A stretch of DNA of 64,000 nucleotides, taken from contig NZ_JAUSXB010000001.1 of NCBI RefSeq assembly GCF_030823375.1, positions 930,001 through 994,000 on the forward strand. Reading direction: 5' to 3'. The notes beneath the pieces are model-generated. The model was not told where the DNA came from. It did not search any database and saw only the letters and a program-made list of their open reading frames with translations. The first letter of the stretch is position 1, and the number at the start of each line of letters is the position of its first letter. Made by a program: the position numbers and the translations under genes. The DNA comes from Pseudarthrobacter siccitolerans (lineage in GTDB: Bacteria; Actinomycetota; Actinomycetes; Actinomycetales; Micrococcaceae). Positions 33,757 to 42,348 of the stretch are shown here, one piece after another.

Positions 33757-35085
33757 GTGAGCACCTCAGCCGGCTGGGACCATCCCCGCACGTCCTTTTA
33801 CACCGACCACTACGAGCTGACCATGCTGCAGGCGTCGCTCCATTCGGGTGCCGCGCACCGCAGGTCCGTCTTCGAGGCCTTCGCCCGGCGGCTCCCGGAC
33901 GGCCGGCGCTACGGGATCGTGGCAGGGACTGGCCGGCTGCTGGAGGGCATTGCGAACTTCCGGTTCGGGGAGGCGGAACTGGACTTCCTGGCCCGGACCA
34001 AGGTGGTGAACGAGGAGACGCTGGAGTACCTGGCGTCCTACCGCTTCAGCGGTGACATCTGGGGCTACCCGGAGGGCGAAGCCTACTTCCCGTACTCCCC
34101 CATCCTCATCGTCGAGGCCACCTTTGCCGAAGCCTGCATGCTGGAGACCTACCTGCTCTCGGTCCTCAACCACGACAGCGCCATCGCATCCGCAGCGTCG
34201 CGGATGGTCACCGCCGCCGGCGGCCGCCCCTGCATCGAGATGGGTTCCCGGCGCACCCACGAGGAGGCAGCCACCGCGTCCGCGAGGGCAGCCATCATTG
34301 CCGGGTTCGACAGCACGTCCAACCTTGAAGCGGGCATCCGCTACGGGGTCAAGACAGTAGGCACCGCCGCCCACTCCTTCACGCTCCTCCACGACACCGA
34401 GCGGGACGCTTTCGAGGCACAGATTGCGTCCCTCGGCGAGTCCACATCCCTCCTGGTGGATACGTACGACGTCGAAAAAGCCGTGCGTGCGGCCGTGGAC
34501 CTCGCGGGTCCACGCCTTGGCGCCGTCCGGCTTGATTCCGGCGACCTCGTGGCCCAGGCCCAATGGGTGCGCCAGCTCCTGGACCAGCTGGGCAACGAGA
34601 ACACCAAGATCGTGGTCACCTCGGACCTGGACGAGTTTGCGATCGCCGCGCTGCAGTCCGCGCCGGTGGATTCCTACGGCGTAGGGACGTCCCTGGTCAC
34701 CGGATCCGGGGCGCCCACCGCCAGCATGGTCTACAAGCTCGTCAGCCGCACGGACAACGACGGGAACTTCGTCTCCGTGGCCAAGGCCGCCAAGAACAAG
34801 GCCAGCGTGGGCGGCCGGAAGTACGCCCTCCGGAAGCTGGACGAACGGGGCATTGCCACCTCCGAAATAGTGGGCGTGGGCCACCGACCCGAGGACGACG
34901 GCAACGACCGTCCGCTGCTGGTCCAGTTCATGAAGAACGGCGAACTCATGCCGGGCTGGACCGGCCATGAAGGCGTGGTCCGTGCCCGCCGCCGCCACGC
35001 CGAAACCATGGCTGAACTGCCCGCAGTGGTCAACCGCCTCCAGCGGGGGGAAGCAGCCATTCCCACCAATTACGAGGAGAACTGA
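33757..35085 (+). CDS. pncB: Nicotinate phosphoribosyltransferase
   Basis: 442 residues from the leaderless GTG. It converts nicotinate to NaMN in NAD salvage. Conserved elements: FYTDHYELTMLQASLHSG at the N-terminus, FSGDIWGYPEGEAYFP, the catalytic-centre segment EMGSRRTHEEAATASARAAIIAGFDSTSN, GTAAHSFTLLHD with the histidine expected to be phosphorylated, and VRLDSGDL. pncA is coupled directly downstream. The 43 codons open upstream are translated repeat and are not part of the gene. Confidence 0.95.
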   Translation: MSTSAGWDHPRTSFYTDHYELTMLQASLHSGAAHRRSVFEAFARRLPDGRRYGIVAGTGRLLEGIANFRFGEAELDFLARTKVVNEETLEYLASYRFSGDIWGYPEGEAYFPYSPILIVEATFAEACMLETYLLSVLNHDSAIASAASRMVTAAGGRPCIEMGSRRTHEEAATASARAAIIAGFDSTSNLEAGIRYGVKTVGTAAHSFTLLHDTERDAFEAQIASLGESTSLLVDTYDVEKAVRAAVDLAGPRLGAVRLDSGDLVAQAQWVRQLLDQLGNENTKIVVTSDLDEFAIAALQSAPVDSYGVGTSLVTGSGAPTASMVYKLVSRTDNDGNFVSVAKAAKNKASVGGRKYALRKLDERGIATSEIVGVGHRPEDDGNDRPLLVQFMKNGELMPGWTGHEGVVRARRRHAETMAELPAVVNRLQRGEAAIPTNYEEN

Positions 35086-35723
35086 TGTCCCGGGCCCTGA
35101 TCATCGTCGATGTCCAGAACGATTTCTGTGAAGGGGGATCCCTCGCTGTCAAAGGCGGAGCGGAAGTGGCCGGCGCCATCAGCGAATACATCGACGCGCA
35201 CCACAACGAGTTCGACCACATCGTGGCCACCCAGGACTGGCACATCAATCCGGGCGACCACTTCTCGGAAACCCCTGACTTCGTGGACAGCTGGCCGCCG
35301 CACTGTGTGGCGGGGACCCGGGGAGCGGAGCTTCACCCGGACCTGGACACCGAATACATCGAGGCCTATTTCCAGAAGGGGCAGTTCGCTGCCGCCTACT
35401 CCGGCTTTGAGGGACTGCTGGCACCTGAGGATGCCGTTCCCACCGGCGAGCGGCAGCCGGGCGCGCTGCCCGGCACCGGCGAAGCTGACCGGTTCACCCC
35501 GGATGAAGACGCCATCGGTCTGGACGACTGGCTGCAGAGCAACGACGTCGAGGAGGTGGTGGTGGTGGGCATCGCCACCGACTACTGCGTCAAAGCCACG
35601 TCACTGGATGCCGTGCAGGCGGGCTACTCCGTAACGGTCATCCGGCCCCTGACAGCGGGAATTGCCGATGACCTGGAGGAAACAATCACCGAGCTGGAAC
35701 TCGGCGGCGTGGACGTCTCCTGA
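35085..35723 (+). CDS. pncA: Nicotinamidase
   Basis: 212 residues. It deamidates nicotinamide to nicotinate, feeding pncB. Catalytic triad D9, K98 (FQKGQ) and C168 (ATDYCVK). Metal ligands D51, H53 and H59 lie in TQDWHINPGDHF. Compared with the mycobacterial enzyme, about 30 extra residues lie between Lys and Cys (around 112-145, Gly/Pro/Glu-rich). ATG overlaps the pncB stop by one base (TGATG). Confidence 0.95.
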   Translation: MSRALIIVDVQNDFCEGGSLAVKGGAEVAGAISEYIDAHHNEFDHIVATQDWHINPGDHFSETPDFVDSWPPHCVAGTRGAELHPDLDTEYIEAYFQKGQFAAAYSGFEGLLAPEDAVPTGERQPGALPGTGEADRFTPDEDAIGLDDWLQSNDVEEVVVVGIATDYCVKATSLDAVQAGYSVTVIRPLTAGIADDLEETITELELGGVDVS

Positions 35724-35743
35724 CCTGTCGCAGAAACCAGAAC

Positions 35744-35768
35744 TGGCCCGGCGCTCTGCACCGGGCCA
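35744..35768. terminator. Hairpin terminator after pncBA
   Basis: An 8-bp perfect stem TGGCCCGG / CCGGGCCA with a 9-base loop, between convergent pncA and the helicase gene. Confidence 0.65.
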
Positions 35769-35787
35769 CTTCCGTTCCAGGTCACTG

Positions 35788-37569
35788 TTATTTCCTGCCG
35801 ATGAACCAGTCCTGAAGCTTCCGCAGGCGGGACTGCAGCTGTTCCTCGTTCGCCTGGGCCACGGGCGGGCCTCCGCACACCGTTCGCAGCTTGGTGTGCA
35901 CCACGCCGTGCGGCGTGCCGGTCCGGGCTGACCAGGCAGCCACGTTTTTGGCCAGCTCGTTCCGGAGGTCCATCAGCAGCCGGTGGTCGGGGACCGCCGG
36001 TCCAGGAGCAGCCGCCGCCGCGGGAGCCTTCCGGTTCTTGCGGTTGAGCTGCTCATGCTGGCGTTGCCGCAGGAGTGTGCCCACCTGCTCGGCGTCCAGC
36101 AGCCCGGGAATGCCCAGGAAGTCCAGCTCGTCCTCGGAGCCCACTTCACCACCGGTTCCGAACTCGCCGCCGTCGAACAGGACGCGGTCAAAGGACGCCT
36201 GGGAGTCCAGGGCTTCGAACTTGCCCTTGGTCAGGCTGTCGGAGGCCTTGTCCTCACGGTTGGCCTCCGCCATCAGCGAGTCTTCCGGGTTGAAGAGGCC
36301 GTCCCCGTCCTCTTTCTCCGGCCGGTCCAGGGCATGGTCCCGTTCGGCCTCCATCGAGTTGGCCAGCGCCATCAGCTGGGGTACCGAGGGCAGGAAGACC
36401 GACGCCGTCTCGCCCCTTTTGCGGGCACGCACGAAGCGGCCCACGGCCTGGGCGAAAAACAGCGGGGTTGAGGTGGAAGTGGCGTACACCCCGACGGACA
36501 GCCGGGGAACGTCGACGCCTTCAGACACCATGCGGACGGCCACCATCCACCGTTTCTCGCTGGCGGTGAATTCCTCGATCTTGCTGGAGGCCTTGGCATC
36601 ATCGGACAGGATGACGGTGGGCGATTCCCCCGTGATCCTTTTCAACTGTCCGGCGTACGCCCGGGCGTCCTCGTGGTCCGTGGCAATCACCAGTCCGCCG
36701 GCATCGGGGACGGTGCGGCGCACTTCACTCAGCCGTTTGTCCGCCCCGGCCAGTACGGCTGGAATCCATTCGCCCGCCGGGTTCAGGGCCGTCCGCCAGG
36801 CATGTGAGGTGATGTCCTTGGTCACGGCGGCCTCGCCGAGCGACGCCGCCATCTCCTCGCCGGCGCTGGTGCGCCAGCGCATCTGGCCCGAGTACGCCAT
36901 AAACATCACCGGCCGGACCACGTGGTCCCGCAGGGCGTTGCCGTAGCCGTAGGTGTAGTCCGCCTTGGAACGGCGGATGCCGTCCCGGTCCTCCGCGTAC
37001 TCCACGAACGGAATGGGCGAGGTATCTGAGCGGAAGGGTGTTCCGGTCAGGGAGAGCCGGCGCGCTGCGGGGTCGAATGCCTCCCGGAGGCCGTCGCCCC
37101 AGGAGAGTGCCTCGCCACCGTGGTGGATTTCGTCAAGAATCACCAGTGTCCGCGCGGCCTCCGTTTTGGCCCGGTGCAGCAGGGGCTTGCTGGCCACTTG
37201 GGCATAGGTCACGGCGACACCGATGAAGCCGCGGCCGTGCTGGCCGTCGGAGTTCTTGAAGTTGGGGTCGATGGCGATGCCGACTTTGGCAGCCGCGTCC
37301 GCCCACTGGCGCTTCAGGTGGTCCGTGGGTGCCACGATGGTCACGCGGTTCACCGCTCCGGAGTCGATCAGCGTGGACGCGATACGGAGCGCGAAAGTGG
37401 TTTTACCGGCGCCGGGGGTGGCCACCGCCAAGAAGTCCCGCGGACTTGCCCTCAGGTAGAGGTCCAGGGCTTCCTGCTGCCAGGCACGGAGTTTCGGGGC
37501 GGTTCCCCAGGCTGCACGTTCCGGATAAGCCGGAGGCAGGGTGGGGCCGCCAAAGAGCGTCTCCGTCAC
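35788..37569 (-). CDS. SF2 DEAD/DEAH-type helicase
   Basis: 593 residues. Motif I ATPGAGKTTFA, motif II LDEIHHGG, motif III LTGTPFRSD and the C-terminal RecA domain with VSEGVDVPRLSVGVYATSTSTPLFFAQAVGRFVRARKRGE (motifs V-VI) are intact. The layout resembles restriction- or repair-type SF2 translocases. The C-terminal about 170 residues are charged and alpha-helical with no recognised domain. GTG 37569 overlaps the DUF3039 stop by one base. The substrate (DNA or RNA) is not certain. Confidence 0.88.
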   Translation of the reverse strand: MTETLFGGPTLPPAYPERAAWGTAPKLRAWQQEALDLYLRASPRDFLAVATPGAGKTTFALRIASTLIDSGAVNRVTIVAPTDHLKRQWADAAAKVGIAIDPNFKNSDGQHGRGFIGVAVTYAQVASKPLLHRAKTEAARTLVILDEIHHGGEALSWGDGLREAFDPAARRLSLTGTPFRSDTSPIPFVEYAEDRDGIRRSKADYTYGYGNALRDHVVRPVMFMAYSGQMRWRTSAGEEMAASLGEAAVTKDITSHAWRTALNPAGEWIPAVLAGADKRLSEVRRTVPDAGGLVIATDHEDARAYAGQLKRITGESPTVILSDDAKASSKIEEFTASEKRWMVAVRMVSEGVDVPRLSVGVYATSTSTPLFFAQAVGRFVRARKRGETASVFLPSVPQLMALANSMEAERDHALDRPEKEDGDGLFNPEDSLMAEANREDKASDSLTKGKFEALDSQASFDRVLFDGGEFGTGGEVGSEDELDFLGIPGLLDAEQVGTLLRQRQHEQLNRKNRKAPAAAAAPGPAVPDHRLLMDLRNELAKNVAAWSARTGTPHGVVHTKLRTVCGGPPVAQANEEQLQSRLRKLQDWFIGRK

Positions 37570-37901
37570 TATTTGTTGTTGCCTGAGTCCCCTCCGGGAC
37601 CCTTGCCGCCGTCGTTGCCCGGGCGGAGGCCGTCATAGACCTCTTTGCACATAGGGCACACCGGGAACTTTTGCGGATCCCGGCCCGGCGTCCAGACTTT
37701 GCCGCACAGGGCGATGACAGGCTCGCCGGTCAGCGCGGACTCCATGATCTTTTCCTTGCGCACATAGTGCGAAAAGCGCTCCCGGTCCCCGGGCTCCACC
37801 TCTTGGCGCAGTTCCTCGCGCTCAATGGTGGCTGTGGACGTTCCAGCCCCGGAAAGCTCGCGCATCGGGTCGTTTTCGAGAGGGTCCGTCATGCTAGTCA
37901 T
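37569..37901 (-). CDS. DUF3039 small zinc-binding-type protein
   Basis: 110 residues from ATG 37901. The DUF3039 core is RFSHYVRKEKIMESALTGEPVIALCGKVWTPGRDPQKFPVCPMCKEVYDGL: a C..CPMC arrangement plus His suggests a zinc ribbon. The tail is Gly/Asn/Asp-rich. Function is unknown. It is coupled (TAGTG) to the helicase gene, and the pairing suggests a joint role on nucleic acid. Start chosen by the -10 at 37909. Confidence 0.82.
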   Translation of the reverse strand: MTSMTDPLENDPMRELSGAGTSTATIEREELRQEVEPGDRERFSHYVRKEKIMESALTGEPVIALCGKVWTPGRDPQKFPVCPMCKEVYDGLRPGNDGGKGPGGDSGNNK

Positions 37902-37908
37902 GCGATCC

Positions 37909-37914
37909 ATCTTA
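37909..37914 (-). promoter_or_regulatory. -10 element of the leaderless DUF3039-helicase operon
   Basis: TAAGAT on the minus strand, seven bases before ATG 37901; the longer-frame ATG at 37910 overlaps the hexamer. Confidence 0.5.
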
Positions 37915-38019
37915 GCCGTTCCGGCGGCCGGCCGTTCGACGCCGGAGGGTCCCGCAGCGCCGCCCGGAACCTGCCGCCGTCGTACTTTTCCGTCGCGTTG
38001 CCCCGCGTCCCAGCGGCGG

Positions 38020-38802
38020 TCAGAGTCCCTGCCAGGCAGGTTTGTTGTCGTAGGTGTGGCGGTAAAAATCCGCCAGCTTCAAGGCCGAGGCGGCAGACTC
38101 GTCCAGCAGGACCGTGGCATGCGGATGGAACTGCAGCACCGACGCGGGGCAGACCGCAGCCACCGGCCCTTCAACGAATTCGCGCACTGCCTGCGCCTTC
38201 TGTGCCCCGGTTGCCACGAGGATCACATGCCGTGCGTCCATGATGGTGCCCAGGCCCTGGGTGAGGACGTGGTGCGGGACCTCGGCCAGGCTGCTGAAGA
38301 ACCGGGCGTTGTCCCGGCGTGTCTGCTCGATAAGGCTCTTGATCCGGGTGCGTGAGGCAAAGGAGGAGCCCGGCTCGTTGAAGCCGATATGGCCGTCGGT
38401 GCCGACGCCCAGGAGCTGGAGGTCGATGCCGCCGGCTGCCGCGATGGATTCCTCATAGGCACGGCAGGCGGGCAGTATGTCCGTTGCTGTTCCGTCCGGT
38501 CCGTGAACGTTGTCCGGCGGGATGTTCACCCGGTTGGTGAACTCCCGCCGGATCACCTCACGATAGGACTCCGGGTGGCCGGCGGGCAGGCCAACGTATT
38601 CGTCCAGCGCAAACCCGTGCGCCCGGCTGAAGTCCAGGCCGTCGCGCTCGTGGCGGGCCGCCAGCTCATCGTAGATGGGCAACGGCGAGGACCCGGTGGC
38701 CAGGCCCAGGACGGCGTCCGGCTTCCGCCGGAGCAGCTCCCCGATGGCGTCAGCTGCCAGCTTGCTGATCTGCTTGCTGCCGTTGAGGATAACGACTTCC
38801 AT
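38020..38802 (-). CDS. nagB: Glucosamine-6-phosphate deaminase
   Basis: 260 residues. It converts glucosamine-6-P to fructose-6-P and ammonia. Motifs: VLGLATGSSPLPIYDEL near the N-terminus, FALDEYVGLPAGHPESY with the general base Asp, and LQLLGVGTDGHIGFNEPGSSF with the catalytic His. ATG 38802 has GGAAAGGAAAG just upstream. It starts 20 bases after the ABC permease gene, so it is probably the last gene of that operon. No nagA or PTS gene is nearby. Confidence 0.94.
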   Translation of the reverse strand: MEVVILNGSKQISKLAADAIGELLRRKPDAVLGLATGSSPLPIYDELAARHERDGLDFSRAHGFALDEYVGLPAGHPESYREVIRREFTNRVNIPPDNVHGPDGTATDILPACRAYEESIAAAGGIDLQLLGVGTDGHIGFNEPGSSFASRTRIKSLIEQTRRDNARFFSSLAEVPHHVLTQGLGTIMDARHVILVATGAQKAQAVREFVEGPVAAVCPASVLQFHPHATVLLDESAASALKLADFYRHTYDNKPAWQGL

Positions 38803-38822
38803 GCTTTTCCTTTCCGGGCTTT

Positions 38823-40394
38823 TCAGCGGTTGACGGTGACCTGGGCCAGAAGTTCGGGCCCCCGGGCGTCCAGCCATTTCCCGCCCAGCCTCACGCCGGT
38901 CACCAAGAGTGCCGGCCCCACCAGTAGCCCGGCGCCGAGGTCCAGCCAGCCAAAAAGACTGTTGCCGGTGACGAGCTGGGCCACCAGGAGCGCAGCCTCG
39001 GGCAGAACCAGGACAAACAAAATTCCCATCCCGGCGAACTGGACGGCCAGGGTCTGGCCCACGTTTCCGGGCGGCTTCTTGAAGGGGCTGTCCCCCGGCA
39101 GCGGAACCGCCACGGTGTAGCGGGCCGAAACCACGGAGGACAATCCCAGCCCCGTAAAGAGGATTCCCAGGCTCAATCCCAGCTGGCCGGGCAAGGACGC
39201 CCAGTCCGTGGTGAAGGCGGCGTGGCCAACGGCGAACACCAGGACCACCGGCAGGGCGAAGGCCAGGCAGGCGAGCGCCCGGCCCAGCCGGTCGTCCACG
39301 CCCCGCACGCCGCTGGCCAGGTGCAGCGCGAAGGCGGTGTTGTCATAGGAGACATCGGCGGAGATGGACCAGGCGAGGATAAACGCCGTCGGGGGCGCCA
39401 GGAAAGCAAGGGTGCTGAAGTCGCCGGTCTGGCTGCCCTGGAACACCAGCAGCACCGGGAGCAGCGGGACCACGATGAGGGAGCCGGAGTAGCGGGGATC
39501 GCGGATCCAGTAGGTGAGGGACCGGGCCATGACGGCGCCGGCAGGAACGGCGGGCAGGAGCCCGAACAGGCCGAGCTTTCCGCCCTTGCGCTTGCCGCTG
39601 CCCGAGTAGGGCGGATTAACCAGGGCCCGCTCCAGGAGCAGCTTCCAGCACCAGGCAAGTCCGGCCAGGACAGCGGCCGCTACGAGCAGCTTCAGGGCAG
39701 CCGGTCCCGGATGCCCTGCTGCGATATCGCCGGCGACGGACCAGGGGGCACCCAGCGGGGTCCACGACATCGCCTGCGCGAACTCCGGGAGGAAACCGGC
39801 GGAGGCGGAGATTCCCCGGCTCAATCCCGCCACGATCGGGCCCAGCAGGACCAGCGGAACCATAAACGCGATGGCGCTGACGTCCTTGAAGCGCCGGGAG
39901 GCGGCGAGGCTTGCAGTTGCCGTGGTCACCACCTTGGACAGCACGATGCAGGTCAGCACCCCCAGCGCTGCCCCGACGAGGGCTGCGAGCGCGGGCAGCA
40001 CGCCCCGGGACCAGGTCACCACCGTGGACAATGCCACCAGGGTTGTGGCCAGGCCGGGAATCCCGATCAGCCCGCCCAGCGCCAGCCCCGCCAGCAGCTG
40101 CTTCATGGGGATGGCGAAGGTGGTGAAGCGGGCCGGATCGAGCGTCATGTCCGTGGCCGAGGCGACTACGGGAATGATTCCCCAGCCGAGGATGGCCGCG
40201 GACCCGCCGAGCACCACGGCTGTTTGGGCCAGTTCCTGGTCCGCCCGGCGCAGCAGGACCAGCACCACTACCAGCGTGGCCACCAGGCCAAGCGCATAGA
40301 GCCCGGCGAAGGCCATGCCCACCAGTTGCCAGGGGCTGCGGCGCAGGCCGTTGCGCAGCAGCGTCAGTTTGAGCCTCAGAAGGTGCGCAACCAT
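38823..40394 (-). CDS. ABC exporter membrane subunit
   Basis: 523 residues with roughly 12 hydrophobic segments; the N-terminus is LLRLKLTLLRNGLRRSPWQLVG, a pattern of large ABC-2-like permeases in Actinobacteria. There is no ATPase motif. Its start overlaps the 3' end of the ATPase gene by 19 bases, so the two form one exporter. Cargo is unknown; a cell-envelope or antimicrobial export role is common for such pairs. Confidence 0.85.
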   Translation of the reverse strand: MVAHLLRLKLTLLRNGLRRSPWQLVGMAFAGLYALGLVATLVVVLVLLRRADQELAQTAVVLGGSAAILGWGIIPVVASATDMTLDPARFTTFAIPMKQLLAGLALGGLIGIPGLATTLVALSTVVTWSRGVLPALAALVGAALGVLTCIVLSKVVTTATASLAASRRFKDVSAIAFMVPLVLLGPIVAGLSRGISASAGFLPEFAQAMSWTPLGAPWSVAGDIAAGHPGPAALKLLVAAAVLAGLAWCWKLLLERALVNPPYSGSGKRKGGKLGLFGLLPAVPAGAVMARSLTYWIRDPRYSGSLIVVPLLPVLLVFQGSQTGDFSTLAFLAPPTAFILAWSISADVSYDNTAFALHLASGVRGVDDRLGRALACLAFALPVVLVFAVGHAAFTTDWASLPGQLGLSLGILFTGLGLSSVVSARYTVAVPLPGDSPFKKPPGNVGQTLAVQFAGMGILFVLVLPEAALLVAQLVTGNSLFGWLDLGAGLLVGPALLVTGVRLGGKWLDARGPELLAQVTVNR

Positions 40395-41170
40395 TCCAGC
40401 CCTTCCGTGTGGCTGCGGCCGCCCACCAGTTGGACGAAACGGTCCTCCAGCGAGGCCCCGCCGCGCACCTCGTCAACCGTACCCGCGGCCAGCAGCCGGC
40501 CGGCGGCCACCACGGCAACGTGGTCGCACATGCGCTGCACCAGGTCCATGACGTGGCTGGAGACGATCACCGTTCCGCCGGAGGCCACGTAGCTGTCCAG
40601 GATGGATCGAATATTGGCGGCAGAGACCGGATCCACTGCCTCGAAGGGTTCGTCCAGCACCAGCAGCCGGGGTGCATGGATGAGGGCTGAGGCCAGGGCG
40701 ATTTTTTTGGTCATGCCGGCGGAGTAGTCCACCACCAGGGTGCCCGCGTCCTGGGCCAGGTCCAGGGCTGCCAGCAGTTCCCCCACGCGGCTGGCCGCCA
40801 CGTCCTTGTCCATGCCGCGCAGCAGTCCTGCGTACGTGACCAGCTGCTCGCCCGTGAGCCGATCGAACAGCCGCACGCCATCGGGCAGGATGCCCATCAG
40901 CCGCTTGGCCTCCAGCGGCCGGGCCCAGACGTCCACCCCGTGAACGACGGCCGTGCCAAAGTCAGGGCGCAGGAGCCCGGTGGCCATTGACAACGTAGTG
41001 GTCTTGCCAGCACCGTTCGGGCCCACGATTCCGAAGAACGAACCGGCCGGCACGTCCAGGCTGATGCCGTCCACCGCGATCTTCTGGCCAAAGCGCTTGG
41101 CCAGGCCGCGGATGGAGAGCGCGGCTACGGGAGCGGCGGCCCGTGCCGGGTCTGGTTGCTGAGCAGTCAT
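40376..41170 (-). CDS. ABC transporter ATP-binding protein
   Basis: 264 residues. Walker A IVGPNGAGKTTTLS, Walker B LLVLDEPFEAVD and the switch H of IVSSHVMD are intact. The ABC signature is modified (YSAGMTKKIALA in place of LSGGQ). It powers the adjoining membrane subunit. The start is leaderless (TAGTCT six bases upstream). Operon order is ATPase-permease-nagB. Confidence 0.93.
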   Translation of the reverse strand: MTAQQPDPARAAAPVAALSIRGLAKRFGQKIAVDGISLDVPAGSFFGIVGPNGAGKTTTLSMATGLLRPDFGTAVVHGVDVWARPLEAKRLMGILPDGVRLFDRLTGEQLVTYAGLLRGMDKDVAASRVGELLAALDLAQDAGTLVVDYSAGMTKKIALASALIHAPRLLVLDEPFEAVDPVSAANIRSILDSYVASGGTVIVSSHVMDLVQRMCDHVAVVAAGRLLAAGTVDEVRGGASLEDRFVQLVGGRSHTEGLEWLRTF

Positions 41171-41176
41171 GAAGCC

Positions 41177-41182
41177 AGACTA
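41177..41182 (-). promoter_or_regulatory. -10 element of the leaderless ABC-nagB operon
   Basis: TAGTCT on the minus strand, six bases before ATG 41170. Confidence 0.5.
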
Positions 41183-41250
41183 GTCCTCAGCGTGCGGAAC
41201 GGGCGTCCTCCCGCAGGAGCAGAGAGTTAGGGCCAGTACGCCGGCAACGA

Positions 41251-42348
41251 TCAGAAAGTCCGGCGCGGCACCGCCCGTTCGTACTGCGGCGCCCACTTGA
41301 TGTCGTGGCCCAGTTCAAACGCTGCGCGCAGCCACCAGTGCGGGTCCCGCAGGGCAGCGCGGGCGATGAAAACGCCGTCTGCCTGCCCTGTGGCAATGGC
41401 GTGCTCAGCCTGGCCGGCGGAGGTCAGCAGGCCCACGGTACCAGTGGGCACTCCGGCCTCGCTGCGGACAGCGGCGGAGAACCCGGTCTGGTAGCCGGGA
41501 CCGGCCTTGATCTGCTGATGGGCCACGGCCCCGCCGCTGGAAACGTCGACGAGGTCCACACCATGTTGGGCGGCCTGCCGGGCCAGGCGCACGGAGGCTG
41601 CCAGGTCCACCCCGCCTTCGGCCCAGTCGCTCGCCGAGATCCTCAGCAGCAGGGGCATCGAGTCCGGAATGACATCCCGCACCGCATCCACCACCGCAAG
41701 CATGAGCCTGTTCCGGCCTTCTTCGTTCCCGCCCCAGGCATCAGTCCGCGCATTGATCAGCGGGCTCTGGAACTGGTGCAGCAGGTAGCCGTGCGCCCCG
41801 TGGATCTCCAGGGTGTCGAATCCTGCATCCACGGCCCGGACTGCGGCCGCGGCGAAGTCCTTGATGACTCCCTTGATCTGTTCCTCCGTCATTTCGGACG
41901 GCACAGCATAGCCATCGAAGGCAGACGGCGAGGGCCCCACGGTGGTCCAGCCGCCGTCGGACTCCGGGACACTGCCCTGCCGGCCGGAGAAGGGCCAGTA
42001 CGTGGAGGCCTTCCGGCCGGCATGGGCCAGCTGGGCGCCGATTTTTGCGTCGGCCGCACCGTAGCGGTGCACGAAGGAGGTGATCCGCTGCCAGGCCTCC
42101 GCCTGGGCGTCGTTATACAGGCCGGCGTCCCGGGGACTGATCCTGCCTTCGGCGTTAACTGCCGCCGCCTCGGTGAGGATCAGCGCCGCGCCGCCGGCGG
42201 CGAAGGAGCCCAGGTGCATCAGGTGCCAGTCGTGCGGAACTCCCGGCGCCTCGTCAGGATCGCAGCTGTACTGGCACATGGGCGACACCCAGCCGCGGTG
42301 CTGGAGCTCCAGCGAACGGAGTTTGAGCGGCTCGAACAGTGCGGACAC
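41251..42348 (-). CDS. Old yellow enzyme, YqjM-type NADH:flavin oxidoreductase
   Basis: 365 residues. TIM-barrel flavoenzyme with the YqjM-class cysteine in VSPMCQYS, DWHLMHLGSFAAGG, GAQLAHAGRKAST, the active-site pair in EIHGAHGYLLHQFQSPLINARTDAWGG and RISASDW. It reduces activated C=C bonds with NAD(P)H; the physiological substrate is unknown. GTG 42348 overlaps the stop of the TPR-thioredoxin gene (TAGTG), so the two are translationally coupled. Confidence 0.92.
   Translation of the reverse strand: MSALFEPLKLRSLELQHRGWVSPMCQYSCDPDEAPGVPHDWHLMHLGSFAAGGAALILTEAAAVNAEGRISPRDAGLYNDAQAEAWQRITSFVHRYGAADAKIGAQLAHAGRKASTYWPFSGRQGSVPESDGGWTTVGPSPSAFDGYAVPSEMTEEQIKGVIKDFAAAAVRAVDAGFDTLEIHGAHGYLLHQFQSPLINARTDAWGGNEEGRNRLMLAVVDAVRDVIPDSMPLLLRISASDWAEGGVDLAASVRLARQAAQHGVDLVDVSSGGAVAHQQIKAGPGYQTGFSAAVRSEAGVPTGTVGLLTSAGQAEHAIATGQADGVFIARAALRDPHWWLRAAFELGHDIKWAPQYERAVPRRTF

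Noticed and set aside
33766..34998. 410-codon minus-strand frame opposite pncB
   Set aside because: Antisense shadow of a complete nicotinate phosphoribosyltransferase.
39222..40592. 456-codon plus-strand frame, Gln/His/Gly-rich
   Set aside because: Antisense to the ABC permease; composition is that of a reversed membrane protein.
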